A stretch of DNA of 64,000 bases. Origin: MED-G105 sp039814575 (lineage in GTDB: Bacteria; Pseudomonadota; Alphaproteobacteria; Caulobacterales; Parvularculaceae). The first letter of the stretch is position 1; each line of letters starts with the position of its first letter. The notes below the pieces were generated by a model. It was not told the origin of the DNA. It saw only the letters and a program-made list of their open reading frames with translations, and made no database searches. Both the position numbers and the translations under genes were made by a program. Where the stretch lies: NCBI GenBank assembly GCA_039814575.1, contig JBCCAY010000003.1, positions 1 through 64,000 of the forward strand, written 5' to 3'. Positions 7,400 through 16,283 of the stretch are shown here, piece by piece.

Positions 7400-9520
7400 T
7401 TACGAGTCGCCTTTTTCGATCTCTTGGCCGGTGTTTTGATCAACGATTTTCATGGACAAGCGCACTTTGCCGCGGTCGTCGAAACCGAGAAGTTTAACCC
7501 AAACTTCGTCGCCTTCTTTGACGACGTCCGATGTTTTTTCCGGGCGTCCGTCAGCCAATTGCGAGATATGCACAAGGCCGTCGCGGGCGCCGAAGAAGTT
7601 AACGAAGGCGCCGAAGTCCATGATCTTAACGACTTTGCCTTTGTAGATCTCGCCGACTTCCGGCTCCGCGACAATGGAGTGAATCCATTTATGCGCTGCC
7701 TCAATTTTCTCTTTATCGGACGATGCGATCTTGATGAGGCCGTCATCATTGATGTCGACCTTCGCGCCCGTCGTTTCAACGATCTCGCGAATGACCTTGC
7801 CGCCCGATCCGATAACGTCGCGAATTTTATCTTTCGGAATCTGCAAGGTTTCGATCCGCGGTGCGTGTTCGCCGAGATCGTCGCGCGCGGTGTCGAGGGC
7901 GTTGGACATCTCGCCTAGGATATGCATGCGGCCGTCTTTCGCTTGGGCGAGGGCTTGGCGCATGATCTCCTCGGTGATGCCGGCGATTTTAATATCCATC
8001 TGCAAGCTGGTGACGCCCGCTTCCGAACCGGCGACTTTAAAGTCCATATCGCCAAGGTGATCTTCATCGCCGAGAATGTCGGAGAGAACGGCGAAACGTT
8101 CCCCTTCCAGAATAAGGCCCATGGCGATGCCCGCGACGGGACGCTTCACGGGAACGCCGGCGTCCATCATGGAAAGCGACGAACCACAAACCGTCGCCAT
8201 GGATGATGATCCATTCGACTCAGTGATTTCTGACACTAGGCGAATGACGTAAGGGAACTCTTCCTGAGACGGAAGAACGGCGCGGAGCGCCCGCCAGGCG
8301 AGTTTTCCGTGGCCGATTTCTCGTCTCCCGGCGCCGCCCATGCGGCCTGTCTCGCCAACGGAGTAAGGCGGGAAGTTGTAGTGCAGGAGAAAGTTCTCTT
8401 TATACGTTCCTTCAAGGGCGTCGATGAATTGTTCGTCTTCGCCGGTGCCGAGCGTCGCGACGACAAGCGCTTGGGTTTCGCCGCGCGTAAAGAGCGCTGA
8501 GCCGTGCGTACGTGGCAGAACGCCAACTTCTGATTGAATTTGACGAACAGTTTTAGTGTCGCGTCCGTCAATGCGTTCGCCCGTGTCGAGAATGCCGTTC
8601 CGAACGATGTCGGCTTCGATCGATTTAAAGATGCCGCCGAGTGCGTTTGACGAAATCGCTTTATCGTCTTCTTCATTGCAGAAAGCCTCGACCGCTTTAG
8701 TTTTGGCCGCGGCGATTTTCTCTTGTCGCGATTGTTTGACGGTTTCTTTGTAGGCGGCGCGCAGGTCCGCTTCGACCAGCGTACGGATCTTCTCCGGCCA
8801 ATCGCCATGGTCGGGCGCTGCGAAGTCCCAAGGTTCTTTCGCGCATTCCTCAGCGAAGTCGATGATGAGGTTGATGGCTTCTTTGGCGCGGTCATGGCCA
8901 TAGACGACGGCGCCGAGCATGACGTCTTCGGAGAGTTCTTTCGCTTCGGACTCCACCATCATCACGGCGTCGGCTGTGCCGGCCATGATGAGGTCGAGCT
9001 GCGTGTCTTCCATCTGGTCGATCGGCGGGTTGGCGACATATTCGCCATTGATATAGGCGACGCGCGCCGCGCCAATGGGGCCAAGGAAGGGGATGCCGGA
9101 AATCGTCAAGGCTGCGGAGGCGGCGATCATCGCGACAATGTCAGGGTCGTTCTCAAGATCGTGGGAAAGAACCGTGGCGATGACCTGAACTTCGTTCTTG
9201 AAGCCTTTGGCGAAAAGCGGGCGGATCGGCCGGTCAATGAGACGCGAGGTCAGCGTCTCTTTTTCCGTCGGACGGCCTTCGCGCTTAAAGAAGCCGCCCG
9301 GAATGCGGCCCGATGCATAGTATTTCTCTTGATAGTGAACGGTGAGCGGGAAGAAGTCGAAGGCGGGGTTCGGCTGCTTTTGGCCGACGACCGTCGCCAG
9401 GACCGTGGTGTCGCCATAGGTGGCGAGAACCGCCCCGTCAGCTTGGCGCGCCATGCGGCCCGCTTCCAGCGTCAGCGTGCGGCCGGCCCACTCAATTGAT
9501 TTTTTCGTTATCGTAAACAT
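7400..9520 (-). CDS. pnp: Polyribonucleotide nucleotidyltransferase
   Basis: About 706 residues from ATG 9520 (MFTITKKSIEW), with AAGAAGAG upstream; an in-frame extension to 9565 looks untranslated. PNPase degrades RNA 3' to 5' by phosphorolysis in the degradosome. Two RNase PH-like domains are followed by a KH domain (VIGSGGKVIREI) and an S1 domain (GKVVKIMDFGAFV). It is the last gene of the rpsO-pnp end of the translation gene set, separated from rpsO by an SDR gene with its own terminator. Confidence 0.97.
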   Translation of the reverse strand: MFTITKKSIEWAGRTLTLEAGRMARQADGAVLATYGDTTVLATVVGQKQPNPAFDFFPLTVHYQEKYYASGRIPGGFFKREGRPTEKETLTSRLIDRPIRPLFAKGFKNEVQVIATVLSHDLENDPDIVAMIAASAALTISGIPFLGPIGAARVAYINGEYVANPPIDQMEDTQLDLIMAGTADAVMMVESEAKELSEDVMLGAVVYGHDRAKEAINLIIDFAEECAKEPWDFAAPDHGDWPEKIRTLVEADLRAAYKETVKQSRQEKIAAAKTKAVEAFCNEEDDKAISSNALGGIFKSIEADIVRNGILDTGERIDGRDTKTVRQIQSEVGVLPRTHGSALFTRGETQALVVATLGTGEDEQFIDALEGTYKENFLLHYNFPPYSVGETGRMGGAGRREIGHGKLAWRALRAVLPSQEEFPYVIRLVSEITESNGSSSMATVCGSSLSMMDAGVPVKRPVAGIAMGLILEGERFAVLSDILGDEDHLGDMDFKVAGSEAGVTSLQMDIKIAGITEEIMRQALAQAKDGRMHILGEMSNALDTARDDLGEHAPRIETLQIPKDKIRDVIGSGGKVIREIVETTGAKVDINDDGLIKIASSDKEKIEAAHKWIHSIVAEPEVGEIYKGKVVKIMDFGAFVNFFGARDGLVHISQLADGRPEKTSDVVKEGDEVWVKLLGFDDRGKVRLSMKIVDQNTGQEIEKGDS

Positions 9521-9632
9521 GTAAGTCTCTTCTTTCGTACGGTAAGCGCCGTGCACGGATTGCAAAAGCGGCGCGGGGGGTGGTGCGCGACGTCTAAGCG
9601 GTCACCTGACCGCCCTTAGGCCGCATAAACAA

Positions 9633-9657
9633 AACGCCGCCCTCCATGGGCGGCGTT
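9633..9657 (-). terminator. Terminator after the SDR gene, before pnp
   Basis: A 10-bp perfect stem AACGCCGCCC/GGGCGGCGTT with a 5-nt loop, followed on the minus strand by TTTTGTTTATG. It sits between the SDR stop codon and pnp, so pnp probably uses its own promoter in the next 110 bp. Confidence 0.8.
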
Positions 9658-9675
9658 CCTTAAGAGCCGAGCGGG

Positions 9676-10437
9676 TTAGCGCGGCTGCATTCGAATGGCG
9701 CCGTCGAGGCGTATGACGGTTCCGTTGACCATCACATTGCGCGTGATCTCCAGCGCCATGGAGGCGTATTCCTCCGGCGTTCCTAATCGTTTCGGAAATG
9801 GGACCATCGCGCCGAGGGCGTCTTGAACTTTTTGATCCATGCCGGCGAGCATCGGCGTCCAGAAGATGCCGGGCGCAATCGTGTTGCAGCGGATGCCGAC
9901 ATTCATGAGGTCGCGGGCCACCGGCAAAGTGAGGCCAACAATGCCGCCTTTTGAGGCTGCATAGGCCGCTTGCCCGATTTGGCCTTCATAGGCGGCGACC
10001 GACGCGGTGTTGATAATGACGCCGCGTTCGCCGTCGTCGAGCGGGTCGAGCTCGGACATCTTTTCCGCGGCGAGGCGGATGCAGTTGAACGAGCCGACGA
10101 GATTGATGTCGATGACGCGTTTGAACGTGTCGAGGGCGTGCGGTCCGTTCTTGCCTACGGTCTTCTCGCCCATGGCGACGCCGGCGCAATTAACGAGCAC
10201 CCTTGGCGCCCCAATCGTGGCGACGGTCTTTTCAAGGGCCGCCGCGACGCTCGCCTGATCGGCGACATTGGTTTCGCAGAAAACGCCGCCGAGCTTTTCG
10301 GCCTGGGCTTCGCCTTTTTCTTTGTTGAGGTCCCAGACGGCGACTTTGCCGCCGGCCGCTGCGATGGCTTCGGCGGTTCCCCCGCCGAGGCCCGACGCGC
10401 CGCCGGTGACGATTGCTGATTGCCCTTTGACGTCCAT
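9676..10437 (-). CDS. SDR-family dehydrogenase, 3-hydroxyacyl-CoA dehydrogenase type II-like
   Basis: A 253-residue short-chain dehydrogenase. The NAD-binding TGGASGLG is at 11-18, NCAG at 83-86, and the catalytic Ser146, Tyr159 and Lys163 (YAASK) are intact. The insertion with DPLDDGERGVIIN and the ending NGTVIRLDGAIRM match type II (HSD17B10-like) 3-hydroxyacyl-CoA dehydrogenases, which act in fatty acid or branched-chain amino acid breakdown. Substrate is inferred. It is placed between rpsO and pnp, an unusual neighbour, and is followed by a terminator. Confidence 0.85.
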   Translation of the reverse strand: MDVKGQSAIVTGGASGLGGGTAEAIAAAGGKVAVWDLNKEKGEAQAEKLGGVFCETNVADQASVAAALEKTVATIGAPRVLVNCAGVAMGEKTVGKNGPHALDTFKRVIDINLVGSFNCIRLAAEKMSELDPLDDGERGVIINTASVAAYEGQIGQAAYAASKGGIVGLTLPVARDLMNVGIRCNTIAPGIFWTPMLAGMDQKVQDALGAMVPFPKRLGTPEEYASMALEITRNVMVNGTVIRLDGAIRMQPR

Positions 10438-10533
10438 TGGCGTCTCCCTTTCTGAGAAAGGCCGCGCGCTACTACAAGGCGGCGGCGTTCATGGCGCGCC
10501 CACATTGCCTGCAATCGGGCGCGCGCTGAAGGG

Positions 10534-10803
10534 TTAGCGGCGCAGACCGAGGCGTTCGATAAGAGTTTTATAGCGCGCTTCGTCCTTGCCTTTGACATAG
10601 TCGAGCAAACGACGACGCTGCGAGACCATTTTTAAAAGGCCGCGGCGCGAGTGATTGTCTTTTTTGTGGCCTTTGAAGTGGCCGGTGAGGTTGGAAATGC
10701 GTTCCGACAGGATCGCCACTTGCACTTCCGGGGAACCGGTATCGCCTTCTTTGACGGCGTATTCTTTAATAAGCTGCGACTTACGCTCAGGCGTAATGGA
10801 CAT
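10534..10803 (-). CDS. rpsO: 30S ribosomal protein S15
   Basis: An 89-residue protein, the normal length for S15, which binds 16S rRNA helices 20-22 during assembly of the small-subunit platform. Typical motifs are GSPEVQVAILSERI, LTGHFKGHKKDNHSRRGLL and RRRLLDYVK. Its usual partner pnp is displaced by the SDR gene 96 nt downstream. Confidence 0.97.
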   Translation of the reverse strand: MSITPERKSQLIKEYAVKEGDTGSPEVQVAILSERISNLTGHFKGHKKDNHSRRGLLKMVSQRRRLLDYVKGKDEARYKTLIERLGLRR

Positions 10804-11111
10804 GTCTATTCTCCGCGGCGTCCCCTATGAAGCGGCCGCGCCGGGACGCCGTCCAGCGCGGTCGAAAGCAATCCGATCTCTTAAGCGAGGGACGAGAGCG
10901 ACTCAAGCCCCCGATCCAGATTTTGATTATCCTCGACCTAGGGAGAGCGTCGGCCACCGTGCGTACTTTTGCCAGAACGGCCGATAGTCGTTTTTTGTGA
11001 CCGGTGTTCGGTCGGTTCAAGTCAGCTTTGTGTACAGTATAGATTTACACCCACCAATTTTCCGTCCTAACCTTCCGGAGAGCATTCCATCGAACAGCAT
11101 TGGAGAACGCC
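10804..11111. other. 308-bp divergent promoter region between rpsO and the M20 peptidase gene
   Basis: No gene seen. It must carry the promoters of both divergent genes. A TATAGA at 11038-11043 is a possible -10 element for the plus-strand gene, but the matching -35 is poor, so this is only a candidate. In E. coli the rpsO leader is an S15-binding pseudoknot; I cannot verify one here. Confidence 0.4.
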
Positions 11112-12557
11112 ATGCGAAGCATCATTGGTCTCGCCGCAGTCTTACTAGCGGCGACGGTTCAAGGCGCGAGCGCGCAAACGAAATCAAGCGATTATAAAGA
11201 GCCCTACCAGCAAAAGGCTTTAGAGATTTATCGGACGGCGATCGGCATTCCGACGGTCGCGGGGCGCGCGAAAACGCCGGCGCTTGCGACGTATCTTGCT
11301 GATGAGTTTCGCGACGGCGGATTTCCGGACGAGGATATTCATATCTTGCCGTTCGACATTGACGGCGAAGACGTTAACGGCCTTGTCGTTCGCTATCGCG
11401 GAAACGGCGCCGCCGGCAAGAAACCGATCTTGCTGATCGCCCATATGGATGTCGTCGAAGCATTCCGCGAAGACTGGGACCGCGAGCCGTTCAAGCTCAT
11501 AGAAGAAGACGGATACTTCTACGGACGCGGCGTCATTGATGACAAGTTCGGCGTTTCTATTCTGACGGCGACGTTCCTGCGCCTTAAAGCGGAAGGGTTC
11601 ACGCCTAACCGCGATCTGATCATCTCCTTCAGCGGTGATGAAGAAACCGGCATGCTGACGACGCGCGCCCTTGTAACGAAACATCGTAAGCTCACCGACG
11701 CTGAATTTGCGCTCAACGCTGACACTGGCGGCGGGATGCTGAACGACAAGGGCGAAGGTCTCGCATATATAATTCAAGCCGCCGAAAAAACCTATGCGAC
11801 GTTCGAACTAACGACGCGTCACGCCGGCGGCCACAGTTCTGCGCCGCGCCTAGACAACGCCATCTTCGAACTGAACGACGCGATCGCCCGATTGCGCGCA
11901 TACCGCTTTCCGGTGCGGTCGACAGAGTTATCGCGCGCCCAATTCGCCGCTATCAGCAATATGACGCCGGGCCCGGTTGGCGATGCAATGCGTCGGTTGT
12001 CTGAAGATCCGAGCGATAAAGAGGCCGCTGATGTTCTTTGGGATCAGCCCGATTTCGTTGGCATGACGCGTACGACATGCACTCCTACGATGCTGCGCGG
12101 TGGGCATGCTGAGAACGCCTTACCGAATTCAGCGACGGTGACGGTTAATTGTCGAATTTTTCCAGGCGTTGAGGTCGAAACGGTGCAACAAACGTTGCGC
12201 GACATTGTCGATAATGACCGCGTCGAGATCAAAATGCTCGATGACCCGAAAGCGACGCCCTACTTTCCTTTGCGGGAGGATGTGGCTGCTGCCGTTGAGA
12301 AAGCCGTTCACGCGCGGTATCCGGGCATTCCAATTGTTCCGATACTGGCGCCCTATGCGACCGAAGCGCGAGAGCTGAATAGTGTTGGTATTCCGACCGT
12401 CGGCGTCATGGGCCTCTTTGCGCCGTTCGACCATGACGGCGGCGTCCATGGCCGCAATGAAAATGTGCCGGTCGCGGCGTTTTTCGGCGCTTTGGAGCAT
12501 TGGCGCGTATTACTCGATGAATTGGCTGGCCAATCACCAGACACGAGCGCGGAATGA
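11112..12557 (+). CDS. Exported M20-family metallopeptidase
   Basis: A 481-residue protein from ATG 11112, preceded by GGAGA at 11102-11106. A signal peptide (about 1-22, ending ASAQ) predicts a periplasmic location. The di-zinc aminoacylase/carboxypeptidase motifs are present: LLIAHMDVV (His and Asp), GRGVIDDKFG (bridging Asp), SFSGDEETGM (catalytic Glu-Glu), NADTGGG, and a late His in GGVHGRNE. It probably removes amino acids from peptides or acylated compounds; the substrate is unknown. It is transcribed against its neighbours rpsO and truB. Confidence 0.88.
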   Translation: MRSIIGLAAVLLAATVQGASAQTKSSDYKEPYQQKALEIYRTAIGIPTVAGRAKTPALATYLADEFRDGGFPDEDIHILPFDIDGEDVNGLVVRYRGNGAAGKKPILLIAHMDVVEAFREDWDREPFKLIEEDGYFYGRGVIDDKFGVSILTATFLRLKAEGFTPNRDLIISFSGDEETGMLTTRALVTKHRKLTDAEFALNADTGGGMLNDKGEGLAYIIQAAEKTYATFELTTRHAGGHSSAPRLDNAIFELNDAIARLRAYRFPVRSTELSRAQFAAISNMTPGPVGDAMRRLSEDPSDKEAADVLWDQPDFVGMTRTTCTPTMLRGGHAENALPNSATVTVNCRIFPGVEVETVQQTLRDIVDNDRVEIKMLDDPKATPYFPLREDVAAAVEKAVHARYPGIPIVPILAPYATEARELNSVGIPTVGVMGLFAPFDHDGGVHGRNENVPVAAFFGALEHWRVLLDELAGQSPDTSAE

Positions 12558-12572
12558 TTGAGTAGATAAAAA

Positions 12573-12609
12573 GAGGCCGCCGCTAGGGAGGGGGTCTTGC
12601 GGCGGCCTC
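12573..12609. terminator. Bidirectional terminator between the M20 gene and truB
   Basis: An 11-bp perfect stem GAGGCCGCCGC (12573-12583) with GCGGCGGCCTC (12599-12609) and a 15-nt loop. On the minus strand it is followed by TTTTTATC, so it best fits termination of truB. It lies 15 nt past the M20 stop and may act on both converging transcripts. Confidence 0.75.
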
Positions 12610-12796
12610 AGGTAAGCAAATGGAGAGGGGGTCCATTCGCGGGGTCCGTTCACCTTCACCGTGAAACGTCTCTAAAGCCTGAAGAAATTCCGCCCCTTGG
12701 TTAAATTTTCGCCAAAAAGCCAAACGCAATCCGAGCGACAACAGGCCCGCTGCGCCATTGGGCGCGCGGTCGCTTAGCAGCCGTCAAAGATCGGCG

Positions 12797-13738
12797 TTAC
12801 GCGGCGTTGAGATTGAAAACGCGGTTGGGTTTGAGTTTCAGACCGTCAAGCGCGCAGATCGCCACCGGCGTATCGTTTTCCACCGCGAGCACCGCCGGCA
12901 AGACGCCGCTTTCGCCGGCGCGGACGCCGCGCGCGACCGCTGGCGACAGCACCGCCGCCTGACCCCGCCGCAGTTTATCCGCTTCCGGCGCGCCGATCGC
13001 GGCTTGCGGCAGCGCCGTCAGCGCCTCATGCAGCGATAAGAGCGCCGCGTCCCGTGCTTCGGGGGTTTCAAACCCCTCAAGCTCCGCGACCGTGACGGCG
13101 TTTTCCTCCGTAAACGGTCCGACCGCCGTTCGCCGAAGCGCGGAAACATGACCCTTCGTGCCGAGGGTTTCGGCGATGTCGCGCACCAGTGCGCGCACAT
13201 AAGCGCCTTTGCCGGTGACCGCTTCAAAAACCGCGGTGTCGGCGTCCGGCGTGTCGAGGAGCCTCAGGGCGTGCACCAGAATCGTGCGCGCGGGCAGGTC
13301 GACGGTGTCGCCGTCGCGGGCGATATCATAGGCGCGCTCGCCGTTCACCATAATGGCGGAGAATTGCGGCGGCGTTTGTTGAATCTCGCCGGTGAATTCG
13401 GGCAACACGGCTTCAATGTCGGCGCGGCTTGGGCGGTGGTCTGAGCGGGCGATAATCTCGCCTTCTTTATCGTCGGTGGAGGTCGCCGCGCCCCACGAGG
13501 CGGAGAAGCGATAGGTTTTCTCCGCGTCGGTGATGTAGGGCGCGGTTTTGGTGGCTTCGCCGAACGCGATCGGCAGGATGCCGGTGGCCAACGGATCGAG
13601 TGTGCCGGCATGGCCGACCTTTTGGGCTTGAAACAGCCATTTCAGCTTCGCGACGGCGTTGGTCGAGCCCATGTCATAGTCTTTATCAAGAACAATCCAG
13701 CCGTTCACCGGCCGGCCTTTTTTCCGCCGTCGTCCCAT
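12797..13738 (-). CDS. truB: tRNA pseudouridine(55) synthase
   Basis: A 313-residue protein that converts U55 of the tRNA T-loop to pseudouridine. The catalytic Asp48 lies in the signature GHAGTLDPLATG (43-52). Other family blocks are NGERAYDIAR and GAYVRALVRD. It belongs to the rbfA-truB-rpsO part of the translation cluster, but here an unrelated divergent pair separates it from rbfA and the M20 gene separates it from rpsO. Confidence 0.96.
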   Translation of the reverse strand: MGRRRKKGRPVNGWIVLDKDYDMGSTNAVAKLKWLFQAQKVGHAGTLDPLATGILPIAFGEATKTAPYITDAEKTYRFSASWGAATSTDDKEGEIIARSDHRPSRADIEAVLPEFTGEIQQTPPQFSAIMVNGERAYDIARDGDTVDLPARTILVHALRLLDTPDADTAVFEAVTGKGAYVRALVRDIAETLGTKGHVSALRRTAVGPFTEENAVTVAELEGFETPEARDAALLSLHEALTALPQAAIGAPEADKLRRGQAAVLSPAVARGVRAGESGVLPAVLAVENDTPVAICALDGLKLKPNRVFNLNAA

Positions 13739-13904
13739 GGGCGCGCCTCTTCACGTCTAAAACGTATTATTTTTAGCATTCAATCTCGCCATGGACCGGA
13801 TTGGACGGCCCTGGGCGATGAGAAGCGGCGTTCAACCAGCAATTGGCTGGACGGTCAAGACCCTTCCGCGCGCGGGGCTGGGCGGCATTTCAGCGCCGAT
13901 ATAA

Positions 13905-14123
13905 TTACTCTTTTGGCGCGTTGTTCGTCGCGAACGGCCATTGCGGCGCTGGGATGCGGGTTGGGGATGCATCCGCGGCGGCGTCGCCTAACGCCTTGTT
14001 TTCCAGCGTTGCGCCTTCGGGCGACGTTGTTGCGATGTCGGCGGCGAAGCGGGCGCCGCCGTAAAATATAAGTCCGGTGACGGCGAGCGCGGCGATAAGG
14101 GCGGGTTTCGACGGGGCGGCCAT
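13905..14123 (-). CDS. Small membrane-anchored protein, unknown function
   Basis: A 72-residue open frame with GGAG about 11 nt before the ATG. One hydrophobic helix (about 7-28, ALIAALAVTGLIFYGGARFA) is followed by an acidic/Ala/Pro-rich tail, so it is probably anchored with the tail in the periplasm. It starts 29 nt after the sterol-desaturase gene on the same strand, suggesting co-transcription under the same TetR-type operator. No family recognised. Confidence 0.5.
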   Translation of the reverse strand: MAAPSKPALIAALAVTGLIFYGGARFAADIATTSPEGATLENKALGDAAADASPTRIPAPQWPFATNNAPKE

Positions 14124-14152
14124 AAGGGTCCAATCTCCGATTGCGGATTTCT

Positions 14153-15064
14153 TTAGACGGTCTCACGCGGATCGCGCGGCGTCCATTCCGGCGGTCCGAA
14201 AAGCGCTAGGAACTTTTGGTTTAACCCCTTCGCGGCGCTGACCTTTTTTGCGACCCGGGAAAATCCATGAAAACTGGCGACGAAAGGGCCTTTTAAGACG
14301 CGAAGCGGCGTGTCAAGTTTTTCGATTGGTTCAACAAGGCCGTAGATCGGCGTTGTTTTTTCCTTCGCGAAGGTGCCGAAGAGGCGATCCCAAATAATGA
14401 ACATCCCCGCATAATTCGTATCAAGATACTCTGTGTTTGAAGCGTGATGGACGCGATGATGGGACGGCGTATTGAAGAGGAACTCTATAGGCGCCGGCAG
14501 TTTCTTAATTGCTTCGGTATGGAGGAAGGTTTGATAGGTGAGCACCAGCATTTCTGAAAAGAAAACGACGGCTGGGTGAAAGCCCAAAAACACCAATGGG
14601 ACGTGAAAGAGGATCGGCCATACGCCGTCCATGACACCGAACCGATAAGCGACAGATATGTTATAGAATGGCGATGAATGGTGCACCGAATGGGTCGCCC
14701 AGGCGGCGTTGACGCGGTGGGTGAAGCGATGTTCCCAATAATATGCAAGGTCCGCGAGCACGATGCAGATAAGTATGCTCGCCCAGCTCGTCGTTATGCT
14801 GAATAGTGACAGCTCCATCGCAACGCCATAGGCGATGACATAGAGGAAGCCCAAGAAGATTGCATTTACAGCGATAAACAAAACAATCGTTACAACGTTG
14901 ACGCCGGCGTCGGCGACAAGCGACCATCGCAGTTCTTTTCTCGCTCCATAGCGAACCAGTTCGAAGATGAAGAAAGCCGCCGCGAACACGACGAACCATT
15001 CGCCGATCGTCGCTTCAAGACTATAGAGCCCGTCGGCGACGAAGGGTGTTGTGAGCCAGTCCAT
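14153..15064 (-). CDS. Sterol desaturase / fatty acid hydroxylase superfamily protein
   Basis: About 303 residues from ATG 15064, with GAAAGGA upstream; a longer frame to 15133 would run into the operator and is unlikely. It is an integral membrane di-iron enzyme with several helices. The eight-His signature is visible in pieces: HRFTH, HSVHH and HRVHH, plus NYAGMFIIWDRLFGTF near the end. It probably hydroxylates or desaturates a lipid; the substrate is unknown. It is divergent from a TetR gene across a paired palindrome, so repression by that regulator and induction by a lipid-like ligand are likely. Confidence 0.85.
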   Translation of the reverse strand: MDWLTTPFVADGLYSLEATIGEWFVVFAAAFFIFELVRYGARKELRWSLVADAGVNVVTIVLFIAVNAIFLGFLYVIAYGVAMELSLFSITTSWASILICIVLADLAYYWEHRFTHRVNAAWATHSVHHSSPFYNISVAYRFGVMDGVWPILFHVPLVFLGFHPAVVFFSEMLVLTYQTFLHTEAIKKLPAPIEFLFNTPSHHRVHHASNTEYLDTNYAGMFIIWDRLFGTFAKEKTTPIYGLVEPIEKLDTPLRVLKGPFVASFHGFSRVAKKVSAAKGLNQKFLALFGPPEWTPRDPRETV

Positions 15065-15080
15065 GCCGCATCCTTTCGGG

Positions 15081-15143
15081 TAAATTATCATTGTTGACAA
15101 TAAACCTAAGCGCCGACTATTAATTGTCAACACTGATAATTTA
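15081..15143. promoter_or_regulatory. Paired operator between the sterol desaturase gene and the tetR-type gene
   Basis: Two 21-nt arms (15081-15101 and 15123-15143) are reverse complements with one mismatch. Each arm contains a smaller palindrome, ATTGTTGACAAT (15090-15101) and ATTGTCAACACT (15123-15134), spaced 33 bp centre to centre, about three helical turns. TTGACA sequences lie inside both arms, on opposite strands, so a bound repressor would cover divergent promoters. A -10 candidate for the plus strand is TATTAA at 15118-15123. Confidence 0.75.
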
Positions 15144-15155
15144 CTGCGAGACTAT

Positions 15156-15746
15156 ATGGGCCGGCCCAGCCTAAATGCCGAACGGCGCGAGCAAATCCTC
15201 GCTGCGTTCGAAAAATGCGTCGCCGAGCGCGGCGTCGATGGGGCGACGCTGGAGCGCATCGCCGAGGAAGCGGGCGTCGCCCGTGCGCTTATCCGACACA
15301 ATGTGGGCAATAAGGATGATTTGCTGGACGCGCTTGTCGCGCGGTTCCTCGAGCGGACGGAAGCTGAAATGGCGGCGCTCGCTGCATCTTTGCCGTCAAA
15401 GCGGCGCGTGCAAACGCTTGTTGACTGGCTGTTTGATCCCGCCGAGTTTGACGACCATGCGACGCGGTTGTCAGAGGCGCTAATCGACGCGGCGACGACG
15501 CATCCAGCGCTCGCGGAGCCTATGCGTCAGTGGACGGAGGGCTTTGTCGCTGTGATCGAGCGGGTTATTCGAGAGGAGCACCCCGGGGTTCGCAGGAACA
15601 GTGCGGCGGCCGTCGCCACTGGGATAACTGGCATTTATTTCAACGTAACGTCGCTCGCTACGTTGGGCGGCATGCCGCGTTTCTTTAAAGCGTCGAAAAC
15701 GGCGGCGGACTTGCTCATACAAAGTTTAGAGGCAGATCGCGTTTAG
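15156..15746 (+). CDS. TetR/AcrR-family transcriptional regulator
   Basis: A 196-residue regulator. The N-terminal helix-turn-helix covers about residues 8-55 (REQILAAFEKCVAERG, TLERIAEEAGVARALIRHNVGNKDDLL), followed by a helical ligand-binding and dimerisation domain. It starts 13 nt from the edge of the paired palindrome it probably binds, giving autorepression and control of the divergent sterol-desaturase gene. The ligand is unknown. Confidence 0.88.
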   Translation: MGRPSLNAERREQILAAFEKCVAERGVDGATLERIAEEAGVARALIRHNVGNKDDLLDALVARFLERTEAEMAALAASLPSKRRVQTLVDWLFDPAEFDDHATRLSEALIDAATTHPALAEPMRQWTEGFVAVIERVIREEHPGVRRNSAAAVATGITGIYFNVTSLATLGGMPRFFKASKTAADLLIQSLEADRV

Positions 15747-15818
15747 AGGGTGACTGCGCGTAACCGACTAAGACATCGAAAATAGTATGTGTACATCTGA
15801 TCGATTCGCGAAATTCAA

Positions 15819-16244
15819 TCAGTCGCCTAGGTCACGCTTAACATCGGGGCGCGCCAGCAATTCATCAATACGCTTGGCTTCGGCGAAACTGTCGTCAGAT
15901 TTAAACGTCAGCGCCGGCGTGAACTTCAGGTCGATGCGCCCGCCTAAAAGATGGCGCAACTTCGGCGCCGCGCGATTAAGCGCGGCGATGACAGCACCGT
16001 CTTCATCTTTTTCGCTCGCCGCGACGCTTTGGCCGAGAGCGGCGCAGTAAACGCTCGCTTGCTTCAGATCGGGACTGGCGCGCACTTCGCTCACCGTAAC
16101 CGAGACGCCTTCGAGCGCGGTATCGCGTAAATCCTCGCGCTGGAGAATCTCCACAAGGGCGTGGCGTATCAATTCCCCGGCGCGCAATTGCCGTTGGGAC
16201 GGGCCTTTGTCGGACGTGAAACGTTTGGGCATGGCGGTCGACAT
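15819..16244 (-). CDS. rbfA: 30S ribosome-binding factor A
   Basis: A 141-residue KH-like-fold protein needed for late 16S rRNA 5'-end maturation and cold adaptation. Family blocks are RQLRAGELIRHALVEIL near the start and a C-terminal LRHLLGGRIDLKFTPALTF. Usually infB-rbfA-truB are adjacent; here photolyase, GNAT and a small ORF lie between infB and rbfA. Confidence 0.93.
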   Translation of the reverse strand: MSTAMPKRFTSDKGPSQRQLRAGELIRHALVEILQREDLRDTALEGVSVTVSEVRASPDLKQASVYCAALGQSVAASEKDEDGAVIAALNRAAPKLRHLLGGRIDLKFTPALTFKSDDSFAEAKRIDELLARPDVKRDLGD

Positions 16245-16283
16245 TTCTCATTAGAGTGACAGACGACAAGGCAGCGCCGGCCG

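Noticed and set aside
8723..9499. 258-codon plus-strand frame opposite pnp
   Set aside because: Antisense shadow of a fully recognisable PNPase reading frame.
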